A stretch of 64,000 nt of DNA from Bacteroidota bacterium (GTDB taxonomy: Bacteria; Bacteroidota; Bacteroidia; 2-12-FULL-35-15), in NCBI GenBank assembly GCA_029237775.1, contig JAQZBR010000010.1, positions 19,535 to 83,534 on the forward strand, written 5' to 3'. Position 1 is the stretch's first letter. Each line of letters begins with the position of its first letter. Shown piece by piece: positions 1 to 7,464 of this stretch. The notes beneath the pieces were generated by a model. It did no database searches. It worked only from the letters and a program-made list of their open reading frames with translations, and had not been told where the DNA came from. The position numbers and the translations under genes are program-made.

Positions 1-2
1 AT

Positions 3-521
3 TTTCTCTATAATAATTCTTCTGAAGGTTTTGATTATGCAAGAATCACACCCGGACTACTCGAAACGGCCGAAACAAGGTTTAATCGTGGTGACACTTT
101 GGGCGGTGGCTTTCTGGGAAGATTTAATTTCCGTACTACCGGCACAGGAACAGGAACGGCTGATATCGGATTTAATATCAATACCGTTAAACTGATCAAT
201 AAATATGGGTGTGAAATTCCTATGGGCCTGATTCCGTTTAATCCTGTTTTTGTTGATTTTGCCCTAGGGCTTAACGGGCAGGCAGAAAAAGGAATACGTG
301 TTGAGAATCATTCCTCAGACGGATTTTATATAATCAGAATGCAGCAGCACAAAGTATATTCAGCCATTATGTATAATACTTTTGGTGAAAAGGTTAAGAA
401 CACAGAAGCTTTTACCGATCTTCTCCGTGTAAATACGGCAGATCTGGCAACCGGTATGTATTTTCTGGAACTCAGCTCGGTAAATGAAAGGATAGTGGAA
501 AAAATAGTTATTAATAGATAA
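3..521 (+). CDS. T9SS-secreted protein, C-terminal part (5' end outside window)
   Basis: The reading frame is open from the left edge, so only the last ~172 residues are present. The last ~75 residues resemble a type A T9SS sorting domain: a beta-rich stretch with YNTFGEKV, an L-ATGMYFLEL segment and a basic end (KIVINR). Such tails direct export through the outer membrane and are removed on the surface. The preceding part (GGGFLGRFNFRTTGTGTG, then a segment with IGF and EIPMG) recalls the end of a cohesin-like beta-sandwich; that is only pattern similarity. An in-frame TTG at 99 is not a real start because the coding pattern continues upstream. The cargo function cannot be told from this fragment. 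Confidence 0.75.
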   Translation, partial: FLYNNSSEGFDYARITPGLLETAETRFNRGDTLGGGFLGRFNFRTTGTGTGTADIGFNINTVKLINKYGCEIPMGLIPFNPVFVDFALGLNGQAEKGIRVENHSSDGFYIIRMQQHKVYSAIMYNTFGEKVKNTEAFTDLLRVNTADLATGMYFLELSSVNERIVEKIVINR

Positions 522-573
522 TTAAGATCTCCGGGAATTACTTTATATATTTAGCATTATTAAAATTTCAATT

Positions 574-1629
574 ATGAAAAAACTAGTACTCACTTTATTG
601 ACTGCAACTTTATTTTCTGCAGTTGTTAATGCTCAAACAGATAGCATTGTTAAAGCCAAAGTTCTGGATGACGGCTCACAGGATGCGGAAAAGTCGTACA
701 ATGCAGGAATTGAGGCCTTCGCCTCCAAAAATTTCCCGGTAGCCTTAAGCAGCTTTAGTGATGCGATCTCAAAAAAGGCTGATTTCGAGCGTGCCTGGTA
801 CAACCGCGGGACTACGAAATTCGAAATGAAAGATTATAAGGGTGCTATAGAGGATTTCGATAAGGCCTTGACTCTTACGCAGAGCCCGGACAGCTATTTT
901 AGCCGCGGACAAGCTAATTATGCTTTAGGAAATAAAGCTGCAGCGATGGAAGACTACACGAAAACGATGACTCTGAAACCGGATTATGCACAAGCATATT
1001 ACTATCGCGGAGGAATTAAATTCGAGGAAAAAGATTACAAGGCTGCGATAGATGATTTCACTTCTGCAATCAAGGTGAAGCCCGATTATGCATACGCCTA
1101 CAACGATCGCGGAAGCGCAAAAAGAATGCTTGACGACCTCGAGGGGGCAATCAGTGATTACAATAAAGCACTTACAGCTAATTCCGAGATTGCATTTGCT
1201 TACAATAATATAGGAAGCGCAAAGCGTAAAAAGGGTGATTTCAAAGGCGCTATCAGTGATTACAATGAAGCAGTACGAATTAAAAAAGATTACTACATCG
1301 CTTATAACAATCGTGGAAGTGCAAAATTCGATGCCGGTGACTACGCGGGTGCTGTAGAAGATTTCAACAAAGCAATTTCATTAAAGGCAGATTACGCTTT
1401 TGCTTATAATAACAGAGCTGCAGCAAAGTTCAAATTGAAGGATTACAAAGGAAGCGCTGATGATTGTTCAAAGGCAATTCAGCTGAATGCATCTTATGGC
1501 GAAGCGTATCTGAATCGCGGTATAGCGAAAGAGATGCTGCGTGATGCTGCCGGAGCCTGCTCCGACTGGAAGAAAGCAAAAGAGCTGGGTGTTGAATCGG
1601 CTGCCAATTATACCGGTGACTGTAAATAG
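574..1629 (+). CDS. Secreted TPR-repeat protein
   Basis: A signal peptide (residues 1-20, cleavage before Gln21) is followed by about nine tetratricopeptide repeats from residue ~37 to the end. The repeats carry the usual signature: A-YNRG near the start of helix A and DYxGAIxDFxKA in helix B. Such proteins are periplasmic scaffolds; no catalytic domain is visible. It lies 120 bp upstream of the PorE-like gene on the same strand, which itself has TPR-like helices, so a shared envelope role is possible but not shown. The start is the only Met that gives an N-terminal signal peptide. Confidence 0.85.
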   Translation: MKKLVLTLLTATLFSAVVNAQTDSIVKAKVLDDGSQDAEKSYNAGIEAFASKNFPVALSSFSDAISKKADFERAWYNRGTTKFEMKDYKGAIEDFDKALTLTQSPDSYFSRGQANYALGNKAAAMEDYTKTMTLKPDYAQAYYYRGGIKFEEKDYKAAIDDFTSAIKVKPDYAYAYNDRGSAKRMLDDLEGAISDYNKALTANSEIAFAYNNIGSAKRKKGDFKGAISDYNEAVRIKKDYYIAYNNRGSAKFDAGDYAGAVEDFNKAISLKADYAFAYNNRAAAKFKLKDYKGSADDCSKAIQLNASYGEAYLNRGIAKEMLRDAAGACSDWKKAKELGVESAANYTGDCK

Positions 1630-1674
1630 TATATTGGGAGATTGGTGAATTAGTTTATTAGGGCCGGGAAGTCT

Positions 1675-1712
1675 GTTCGAGTATTTTTCTTTTCGAAAAA
1701 TGTATCGAGAAC
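1675..1712. repeat. Palindromic dispersed repeat (TCGAGTAT/ATCGAGA type)
   Basis: Imperfect inverted repeat: left arm 1675-1689, loop 1690-1694, right arm 1695-1712, with GTTCGAGTAT opposite TGTATCGAGAAC. A related but diverged copy lies at 5119-5157. Similar palindromes are common between genes in Bacteroidota. It could act as a hairpin after the TPR gene but lacks a T tract. Confidence 0.55.
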
Positions 1713-1750
1713 GGCTAAATAAAATTTAAAATCAAATATTTAAATAATAT

Positions 1751-3805
1751 ATGAAAAAGATCATAACCTTATTAGCGATTGTTTTTTCGACAGCGACCAT
1801 CCTGGCACAAAACGTTGAGTTCACGAAAGAAAATTTCAAGGAAAATAAAGACGGTCTGAAAGAGGCAAGAAACAACATCGAAGCCGGTGATAAATTTTTT
1901 GAGCAGGGCTCTGTGTTTTATAAGCAGGCAATCGATCCTTATCTTCTTGCAAATAAATTTAACCCTAACAATGCCCTTCTTAATTTCAAGATAGGGAAGA
2001 GTTATTTGTATTCGAACTTTAAATTAAAATCAATTCCATTTCTTGAAAAGGCGATCCAGTTAAACCCGAATGTTGATCCTCAGATCCATTATGTTATGGC
2101 AAAAGCATACCATTTGGATATGCAATGGGATAAAGCTATTTCAGAATATAAAGCCTTTCAATCCACTATTAAAGATGTAGGTGAATTTAAAGAACTTATA
2201 GAGGAAGTAAATAAACACATCACTGAATGTTTGACAGGAAAGGAAATGGTGAAAAATCCACTTCGTGTTTTTGTTGATAATGTTGGCGCTGAGATCAACT
2301 CTCAATATCCGGACTACGGGCCTGTAATTTCAGCCGATGAGTCGGTAATGCTTTTCACATCCCGCAGGCCAAATACTACCGGAGGATTGATCGATCCGGG
2401 CATCAATGAATTCTTCGAGGACATTTATATCACCACAAAAAAAGACGGCAAATGGACTCCTGCGCAAAACATGGGTAAACCGGTTAACACAGAGGATCAT
2501 GATGCGAATTCAGGCTTATCTGCTGACGGACAACGTTTCCTTATTTACATTGGAAAGAATAACGGTGATCTTTACGAAGCAGAATTAAAAGGTGATTCAT
2601 GGAGCAAGCCTGAACGTATGAACAAGAATATCAATACTGATTTCCACGAATCCTCTGCATGTTATACTCCTGACGGCAAGTCGGTTTACTTTGTTTCAGA
2701 CAAACCGCAGGATGGGCTCGGTGACCGCGACATCTTTATGTCTGTGAAAGATGAAAAAGGCAAATGGGGTAAGGCTGTTAATCTGGGACCTACAATAAAC
2801 ACTCCTTACGGTGAAGAAGGAGTATTTATTCATCCTGACGGCAAAACAATGTATTTCAGTTCTCAGGGGCATAAAACAATGGGTGGTTATGATATTTTTA
2901 AAACCGTGCTGGAGAACGGAAAATGGTCAACACCTGTAAACCTTGGATACCCTGTTAATACGCCTGACGATGACGTATTCTTTGTTACCTCTGCAAGTGG
3001 TAAGCATGGATATTATGCATCGTTCAATGCTAATGGATTCGGGGAAAAAGATATTTACATGATCACATTCCTTGGAAATGAAAAACCGATGGTGATGAAC
3101 AATGAAGATAATTTAATAGCAAGTCTTACTGCTCCGGTTAAAGAAACGGTGATGGCTCCTGTAGTGGAAATTAAAGATGCTCAGCTCACGATATTAAAAG
3201 GTGTAGTGACAGATGATGTTACGAAAAAACCGCTTGAAGCGACTATCGATATCGTTGACAATTTAAAGAATGAAATGATCGCAAGCTTTACTTCGAACAG
3301 CGCATCAGGAAAATACCTCGTATCACTTCCTGCAGGACGTAATTACGGGATCGCAGTAAGAAAAGATAATTACCTTTTCCATTCTGAGAACTTCGACATT
3401 CCTAAAACCGCGGCATATTCTGAAGTTGTAAAGGATGTTGCCCTGAAGAATATTTCGGTTGGAAACAAGATCGTTTTAAAGAATATCTTCTTTGATTTCG
3501 ACAAGGCTACATTACGCCCTGAATCAACAAATGAGCTGGAGCTGCTTATAAAATTACTCCATGATGTACCAACATTGAAGATCGAGATCTCCGGACATAC
3601 TGATTCAAAAGGTGCAGATGCTTACAACAAAACATTATCAAATAACCGCGCTAAATCTGTTGTTGACTATCTGATCGCCAAAGGTATTACAGCCGATCGC
3701 TTAACTGCAGTTGGTTTCGGGGAAGAACAGCCTATCGGTTCAAATGATACCGAAGAAGGAAGACAAATGAACAGGAGAACCGAGTTTAAGATCCTGAGTA
3801 AGTAG
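1751..3805 (+). CDS. porE: PorE-like OmpA-family protein (TPR, beta-propeller, regulatory domain, OmpA)
   Basis: Domains in order: signal peptide (1-19), helical TPR-like region (~40-160), PD40/WD40-like propeller repeats (~190-450, recurrent YFSSxG- and DIF-type motifs), a carboxypeptidase regulatory-like beta domain (~480-565) and a C-terminal OmpA domain (~575-684) with FFDFDKATL, ISGHTDSKGAD and the NRAKSVVDYL peptidoglycan-binding helix. This exact order and length match PorE (PG1058 in Porphyromonas), which tethers the T9SS to peptidoglycan. Many Bacteroidota carry several paralogues of this architecture, so the porE name is an inference from domain order. No lipobox cysteine is seen; the leader looks like a type I signal peptide. 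A hairpin follows the stop. Confidence 0.8.
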   Translation: MKKIITLLAIVFSTATILAQNVEFTKENFKENKDGLKEARNNIEAGDKFFEQGSVFYKQAIDPYLLANKFNPNNALLNFKIGKSYLYSNFKLKSIPFLEKAIQLNPNVDPQIHYVMAKAYHLDMQWDKAISEYKAFQSTIKDVGEFKELIEEVNKHITECLTGKEMVKNPLRVFVDNVGAEINSQYPDYGPVISADESVMLFTSRRPNTTGGLIDPGINEFFEDIYITTKKDGKWTPAQNMGKPVNTEDHDANSGLSADGQRFLIYIGKNNGDLYEAELKGDSWSKPERMNKNINTDFHESSACYTPDGKSVYFVSDKPQDGLGDRDIFMSVKDEKGKWGKAVNLGPTINTPYGEEGVFIHPDGKTMYFSSQGHKTMGGYDIFKTVLENGKWSTPVNLGYPVNTPDDDVFFVTSASGKHGYYASFNANGFGEKDIYMITFLGNEKPMVMNNEDNLIASLTAPVKETVMAPVVEIKDAQLTILKGVVTDDVTKKPLEATIDIVDNLKNEMIASFTSNSASGKYLVSLPAGRNYGIAVRKDNYLFHSENFDIPKTAAYSEVVKDVALKNISVGNKIVLKNIFFDFDKATLRPESTNELELLIKLLHDVPTLKIEISGHTDSKGADAYNKTLSNNRAKSVVDYLIAKGITADRLTAVGFGEEQPIGSNDTEEGRQMNRRTEFKILSK

Positions 3806-3808
3806 AGA

Positions 3809-3846
3809 CCTCACCCCTGCCCCTCTCCAAAAGAGAGGGGTTTTTA
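3809..3846 (+). terminator. Rho-independent terminator built from a dispersed repeat
   Basis: Stem CCCCTCTC (3820-3827), loop CAAAA, GAGAGGGG (3833-3840), followed by TTTTT. It starts 15 bp after the porE-like stop. The wider stretch (CCTCACCCCTGCCCCTCTCC) is a motif often seen between genes in Bacteroidota, so the terminator seems to be part of a dispersed repeat. Confidence 0.75.
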
Positions 3847-3928
3847 ACATCCTGCTTTCATATTCAACTCAATCACTTTGGCCTTTGGTGCCTTAGTCCA
3901 TAAGGACTCCTTCGGAGTGGTAAACAAC

Positions 3929-4615
3929 ATGGAAAGAAAAATAATCATCACCGAAGACGGGTCACATTCCATTCACATTCCTGAGCTGAATGAAAATTAT
4001 CATTCAACACACGGAGCTATACAGGAATCGTTACATGTTTTCATTGAAGCAGGATTAAAAAAAGCTCTTGCAGAAAACCTGAGTTCTGTGTTACATATTC
4101 TCGAGGTTGGTATGGGAACCGGCCTGAACTTATTATTAAGTTATATCGAAACCCGTGAAATAGCGGTATCAGTAAACTACACTGCGATTGAAGCTTTTCC
4201 GCTTGAAGGTGAATTTATTCAAAAATTAAATTATGCTGATCTTTTGAGCAATTCATTGCAGGTGCCTGTAAAAGGAATCTTTGAAAAGATCCATTCATGT
4301 TCGTGGGAAAAAGAAATTGAACTATCAGATAATTTTAATTTAAAAAAGTTAAAATCCACACTTCAAACGGCCGATCTTAAAAATGAATTTTATGATCTGA
4401 TCTACTACGATGCTTTCGGCCCGCCAGTGCAACCCGGAATGTGGACAGAGGATATCTTTCTACGTCTTTATAATTCAATGGCCGCGGGAGGCGCGCTTGT
4501 CACCTATTGCGCAAAAGGAGAAGTGAAACGTATTTTAAAAAGAAGCGGCTTTGACGTAGAGTCACTACCCGGGCCTCCGGGAAAAAGGGAAATGGTAAGA
4601 GCGGTGAAAATATAA
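3929..4615 (+). CDS. mnmD: tRNA 5-(aminomethyl)-2-thiouridine methyltransferase, MnmD type
   Basis: A 228-residue SAM-dependent methyltransferase matching the N-terminal half of MnmC as a stand-alone protein (MnmD). Visible: SAM-binding loop EVGMGTGLN, acidic motif DLIYYDAFGPPVQPGMW, and the C-terminal G-PPGKREM segment typical of the family. It would add the methyl group of mnm5s2U34 in tRNA wobble positions. An upstream start at 3878 would add 17 residues encoded by a short palindrome; the Met at 3929 gives the usual family N-terminus (RKIIITEDGSHSI), so I use it. No FAD-dependent MnmC2 partner is seen nearby. Confidence 0.85.
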   Translation: MERKIIITEDGSHSIHIPELNENYHSTHGAIQESLHVFIEAGLKKALAENLSSVLHILEVGMGTGLNLLLSYIETREIAVSVNYTAIEAFPLEGEFIQKLNYADLLSNSLQVPVKGIFEKIHSCSWEKEIELSDNFNLKKLKSTLQTADLKNEFYDLIYYDAFGPPVQPGMWTEDIFLRLYNSMAAGGALVTYCAKGEVKRILKRSGFDVESLPGPPGKREMVRAVKI

Positions 4616-4628
4616 TGTTCAGGCTACC

Positions 4629-4711
4629 GTCATTACGAGCGGAGCGAAGTAATCTCCACGAACAGGATTCAATGCCTCTATGTGAGATTGCTTCGCTCCG
4701 CTCGCAATGAC
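4629..4711. repeat. Inverted-repeat element of the 'ERSEAIS' family
   Basis: Two ~30-bp arms (4629-4659 and 4682-4711) are near-perfect reverse complements around a 22-bp centre; the core is GAGCGGAGCGAAG opposite CTTCGCTCCGCTC. This is the widespread intergenic palindrome whose chance translation gives CERSEAIS. It sits between mnmD and the cupin gene and would form a long hairpin in a shared transcript. Confidence 0.85.
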
Positions 4712-4735
4712 ATCCTAACATAATTGATCATATAA

Positions 4736-5095
4736 ATGAAAGCCTACAAATTAATAAACATCAATAAAACCGAATCATCTTTCATAGAAGGGGAAGTTCC
4801 CGACCTCATTCATATTGATGCGGATCATTTCTTTGCACAAAAAGATATCGGTAATCTTGAACTAACGTTACATCCTGCACCACGTTATCAATTTGTTGTC
4901 ACGTTAAAGGGCAAATTGAAATTCACTGTAAGTAACGGTGATTCATTTATCATTGAACCGGGGATCTTATTGATCGCGAAAGATCTTGAAGGTCCGGGGC
5001 ATTCATGGGATATTATCGATGGCGAGATCTGGGAAAGAATTTATATTGTCATGAAGAATGATGGCGATGATCATTTTGTTGCTATGAAACGTTAA
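4736..5095 (+). CDS. Small cupin-like protein
   Basis: A 119-residue protein without signal peptide. Residues ~40-110 have the shape of a single cupin beta-barrel: HPAPRYQFVVTLKGKLKFTV (strand pair and turn), FIIEPGILLIAKD (G-x-PxxxxH-like position changed to Gly-Ile-Leu) and GPGHSWDI, whose His may be a metal ligand. The substrate is unknown. The gene is 120 bp downstream of mnmD, separated by the palindromic repeat. Confidence 0.6.
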   Translation: MKAYKLININKTESSFIEGEVPDLIHIDADHFFAQKDIGNLELTLHPAPRYQFVVTLKGKLKFTVSNGDSFIIEPGILLIAKDLEGPGHSWDIIDGEIWERIYIVMKNDGDDHFVAMKR

Positions 5096-5118
5096 TGGTT
5101 AATGGTTAAACCGCCCGC

Positions 5119-5157
5119 TTTCTCGATACACTCCCTGCGGCCGTACTCGAAATGACC
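5119..5157. repeat. Diverged copy of the TCTCGATAC palindromic repeat
   Basis: The segment TTCTCGATACACTCCCTGCG followed by a CGTACTCGAAATGAC arm is an imperfect palindrome related to 1675-1712. It lies in the 124-bp gap between the cupin gene and the convergent esterase gene. Confidence 0.5.
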
Positions 5158-5172
5158 ACGCACCAGAATCAA

Positions 5173-5217
5173 ATTCTCTGCGGCCCTCAGCTTAAACTCA
5201 GCGTTCTCTGCGGTTAA
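5173..5217. repeat. Dispersed repeat, CTCTGCGG family
   Basis: Contains CTCTGCGGCCCTCAG and CTCAGCGTTCTCTGCGGTTA. The same family recurs at 40291, 40787 and 40871. It lies directly after the 3' end of the esterase gene. No function is known to me. Confidence 0.6.
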
Positions 5218-5219
5218 CC

Positions 5220-6431
5220 TCACTTAACGACCACCTTCAACGATGGATACCTGATATAACAACCCGCAGAATCATTCTCTACAACACCTACAGACCCTGA
5301 CCGTTTACCAAAGTTCAATTTAATGCTGCTTTGATTTTCCGCGCCATCAGGGAACGCATCATCGGGATATGTCCAACTGTAGGTGGAACCTTTGTAAAAA
5401 GGAACAGAATATTCAACAGCCTTCTCTCCTTCTGAAATATCAGTTTTACCCGAGATCTTGGGCTCCGGAATCAAACCAAAATCTATTGCCGTCCAGTAAG
5501 TAGCAAAAAAATCGTCATCAGTCGAAAACGGAACCATCTTACCCCCTTCATCACGACAGTCACCCGGATTGATCATCAGCGCATGTCCAATATTTTTAAC
5601 ATCATAATACGTCACCACATTCTCTTTTTCGGAATTCTTATAAGTGTATTTTCTGATGTTTACATTATTAGCAAAATCCCTGATCGTATCTGTCGCAAGC
5701 GTATCAATTCCATGCAGGTTCGTCCACTGCTCCACAAGCTCATGTGCGTTTTTGTGATTTACCACAATATCCCTCCTCCCCTGGTAAATAATAATTTTTG
5801 GATAAGCTTTTTTATAGGCCGGGTTCTGATCTCTCACAAGATCGCCCCACTCTTTAGGCGACCGGTTAACCCAGCCCATCATTGCACTGGTGGTTGTGAG
5901 CATGTTCACTGCCGATTTATAAGGACCTCCGGCAAAAATTGCACCTGTGTTAAAGGTTCCCGGGTAATCTGCAAGCATAACAACTGCCATTGCTGCACCT
6001 GCCGACAATCCCGTTATAAAAACTTTTGAAGAATCCACTTTCTCATCCTTCATGAACTGATCGATCATTTGTTTGATGCTTCCGCATTCACCTCTGTCTC
6101 TATCAATATCCGCAGCCCTGTACCAGTCGAAGCACATGCTTGGGTTATTGCTCGCTTTCTGCTGTGGATACAACACATGAAAACCGTAACTATCTGCAAG
6201 CTTATTCCAGCCACTTTGCTCAGAAACAAGCTGTGCCGATTGCGAACAGCCGTGCAGGACAACGACAAGAGGCTTAGCCTTAATATTATTCATAGGAGAA
6301 TATGAATACATGGTAAGATTCCCGGGATTAGTTCCGAAATAGCCTGTCTCCTTTAAAACCTGCTGACCGTAAAAATACTGAGAGGAGAGACAAATAAGGA
6401 TGGTCCAAAGGAAATGGAAGATAGCTCTCAC
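5220..6431 (-). CDS. Secreted PHB-depolymerase-family esterase (alpha/beta hydrolase)
   Basis: A 403-residue protein with a signal peptide (1-22) and an esterase domain of the PHB depolymerase/feruloyl esterase type. The oxyanion-hole motif LHGCSQ is at 59-64, the lipase box GLSAG at 141-145 (Ser143), and the remaining triad residues are probably Asp221 (YQGRRD) and His283 (IGHAL). Cys62, Cys100 and Cys116 could form disulfides, as in this family. The last ~75 residues form a beta-rich domain (SGKTDISEGEKAVEYSVP) resembling a PKD-like fold. Substrates may be short polyesters or feruloylated polysaccharides; the sequence does not decide. It faces the Nudix gene divergently. Confidence 0.85.
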   Translation of the reverse strand: MRAIFHFLWTILICLSSQYFYGQQVLKETGYFGTNPGNLTMYSYSPMNNIKAKPLVVVLHGCSQSAQLVSEQSGWNKLADSYGFHVLYPQQKASNNPSMCFDWYRAADIDRDRGECGSIKQMIDQFMKDEKVDSSKVFITGLSAGAAMAVVMLADYPGTFNTGAIFAGGPYKSAVNMLTTTSAMMGWVNRSPKEWGDLVRDQNPAYKKAYPKIIIYQGRRDIVVNHKNAHELVEQWTNLHGIDTLATDTIRDFANNVNIRKYTYKNSEKENVVTYYDVKNIGHALMINPGDCRDEGGKMVPFSTDDDFFATYWTAIDFGLIPEPKISGKTDISEGEKAVEYSVPFYKGSTYSWTYPDDAFPDGAENQSSIKLNFGKRSGSVGVVENDSAGCYIRYPSLKVVVK

Positions 6432-6469
6432 AAATACGCAGAATTAGTTTTAATCCCTGTAAATTTATA

Positions 6470-6477
6470 TAATTTTG
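6470..6477 (+). promoter_or_regulatory. Probable -7 element TAATTTTG, nearly abutting the Nudix start
   Basis: Matches the Bacteroidota -7 consensus TAnnTTTG. Only four bases separate it from the ATG at 6482 (ten from 6488), so the mRNA would be leaderless or nearly so. No clear TTTG -33 box is seen. Confidence 0.45.
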
Positions 6478-6481
6478 TCCC

Positions 6482-6937
6482 ATGGCGATGAAACATTTTA
6501 ATGTGCGGGTGTATGGGATCCTGGTTCTTAACAACAAGGTGCTTGTTTGTGATGAGCTGATCAAGGGACATGAAGTTACTAAGTTTCCCGGAGGCGGACT
6601 GGAGCATGGAGAGGGCACAGTAGATTGCCTGAAAAGGGAATTCATGGAAGAGACAAATCAGGAGATTAAAGTGACTGAACATTTTTATACAACTGATTAT
6701 TATCAGCAATCGGCATACAACCCTAATCACCAGATCTTAAGCATTTATTACATTGTTAAACCGGTAGCCGAATTCAAGGTTAAAAGCACCGAAAAGATCT
6801 TTGATTTCGAAGGAAAGAAAACTTATATCCAAACCTTCAGATGGCTGGAGCTGGATACTATCAGTGGAAATGATTTCACACTTCCTATCGATAAGATTGT
6901 TGGCGATATGCTCGCGCAAAAACTAAAAAAGCCCTGA
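6482..6937 (+). CDS. Nudix hydrolase
   Basis: A 151-residue cytosolic protein with a complete Nudix box at ~38-60: G-GGLEHGE followed by REFMEETNQEI, matching GX5EX7REUXEEXGU with Asn-Gln in place of the usual Gly. It hydrolyses some nucleoside diphosphate linked to X; the substrate cannot be named. Met1 and Met3 (6488) are both possible starts; the nearby promoter box favours 6488 if a short leader is needed. The stop codon lies inside the terminator stem. Confidence 0.85.
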   Translation: MAMKHFNVRVYGILVLNNKVLVCDELIKGHEVTKFPGGGLEHGEGTVDCLKREFMEETNQEIKVTEHFYTTDYYQQSAYNPNHQILSIYYIVKPVAEFKVKSTEKIFDFEGKKTYIQTFRWLELDTISGNDFTLPIDKIVGDMLAQKLKKP

Positions 6938-6956
6938 TAAATTATCAGGGCTTTTT
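6925..6956. terminator. Bidirectional terminator between Nudix gene and apaG
   Basis: Stem GCCCTGATAA (6931-6940) with TTATCAGGGC (6942-6951), flanked by A6 on the left and T5 on the right, so it can end both the rightward Nudix transcript and the leftward apaG transcript. The Nudix TGA is at 6935-6937, within the stem. Confidence 0.85.
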
Positions 6957-6961
6957 AAATA

Positions 6962-7357
6962 TTAGTTCAAACGCTGTGGAACGATAAGCTCAAATTCCGG
7001 AATATTTACATAAAACCGGGCCTTATCAATTTTACGTTCCATCAGGTACGTGCCTTTCATTTTGCCTATATCGGTGGTCAAGCTGCAAGCCGACTCATAT
7101 TCAAAAAACTCTCCGGGCTCTAAAACAGGTTGTTCACCGACAACCCCTTCCCCTTCAACTTCACTATGATCACTTGACGAATCATAAATATCCCAGTGAC
7201 GCGAGATCAACTGAACAGTAAATTCACTTTTGTTTTCAATAGTAATCCTGTATGAAAATAAAAAATGACGGTGTTCAGCAACTGAATGTTCGCTTTGAAA
7301 ACGTGTTTCAACGCTGATCCGGATTCCGTGAGTTACCTCTGTGGCTTGTGTTCCCAT
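6962..7357 (-). CDS. apaG: ApaG family protein (DUF525)
   Basis: 131 residues, close to the usual ApaG length. It has the characteristic Fn3-like fold motifs: THGIRISVETRF, FSYRITIENKSE, LISRHWDIYDS and the glycine-rich GEGVVGEQPVLEPGEFFEY, followed by MKGTYLME. ApaG is linked to Co2+ resistance and Mg2+ efflux in enterobacteria, but its biochemical role is unsettled. It is the last gene of the leftward envelope cluster, 107 bp after the plug gene. Confidence 0.9.
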   Translation of the reverse strand: MGTQATEVTHGIRISVETRFQSEHSVAEHRHFLFSYRITIENKSEFTVQLISRHWDIYDSSSDHSEVEGEGVVGEQPVLEPGEFFEYESACSLTTDIGKMKGTYLMERKIDKARFYVNIPEFELIVPQRLN

Positions 7358-7464
7358 AACATTAAAGTTTTAAATGAATGGTTAGTTTTTACAATATTAA
7401 CCATTCTACAATCAAAATAACAAGTTTCAAGCCAAAAGGTTTTTAACAATCTACGGCCCCTGTA

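Noticed and set aside
3878..3928. 17-residue N-terminal extension of MnmD
   Set aside because: Encoded by a short palindrome (ACTCC-TTC-GGAGT) and unlike the family start.
4500..4721. Leftward open frame with CERSEAIS peptide
   Set aside because: It is a chance translation of the palindromic repeat and overlaps the mnmD 3' end.
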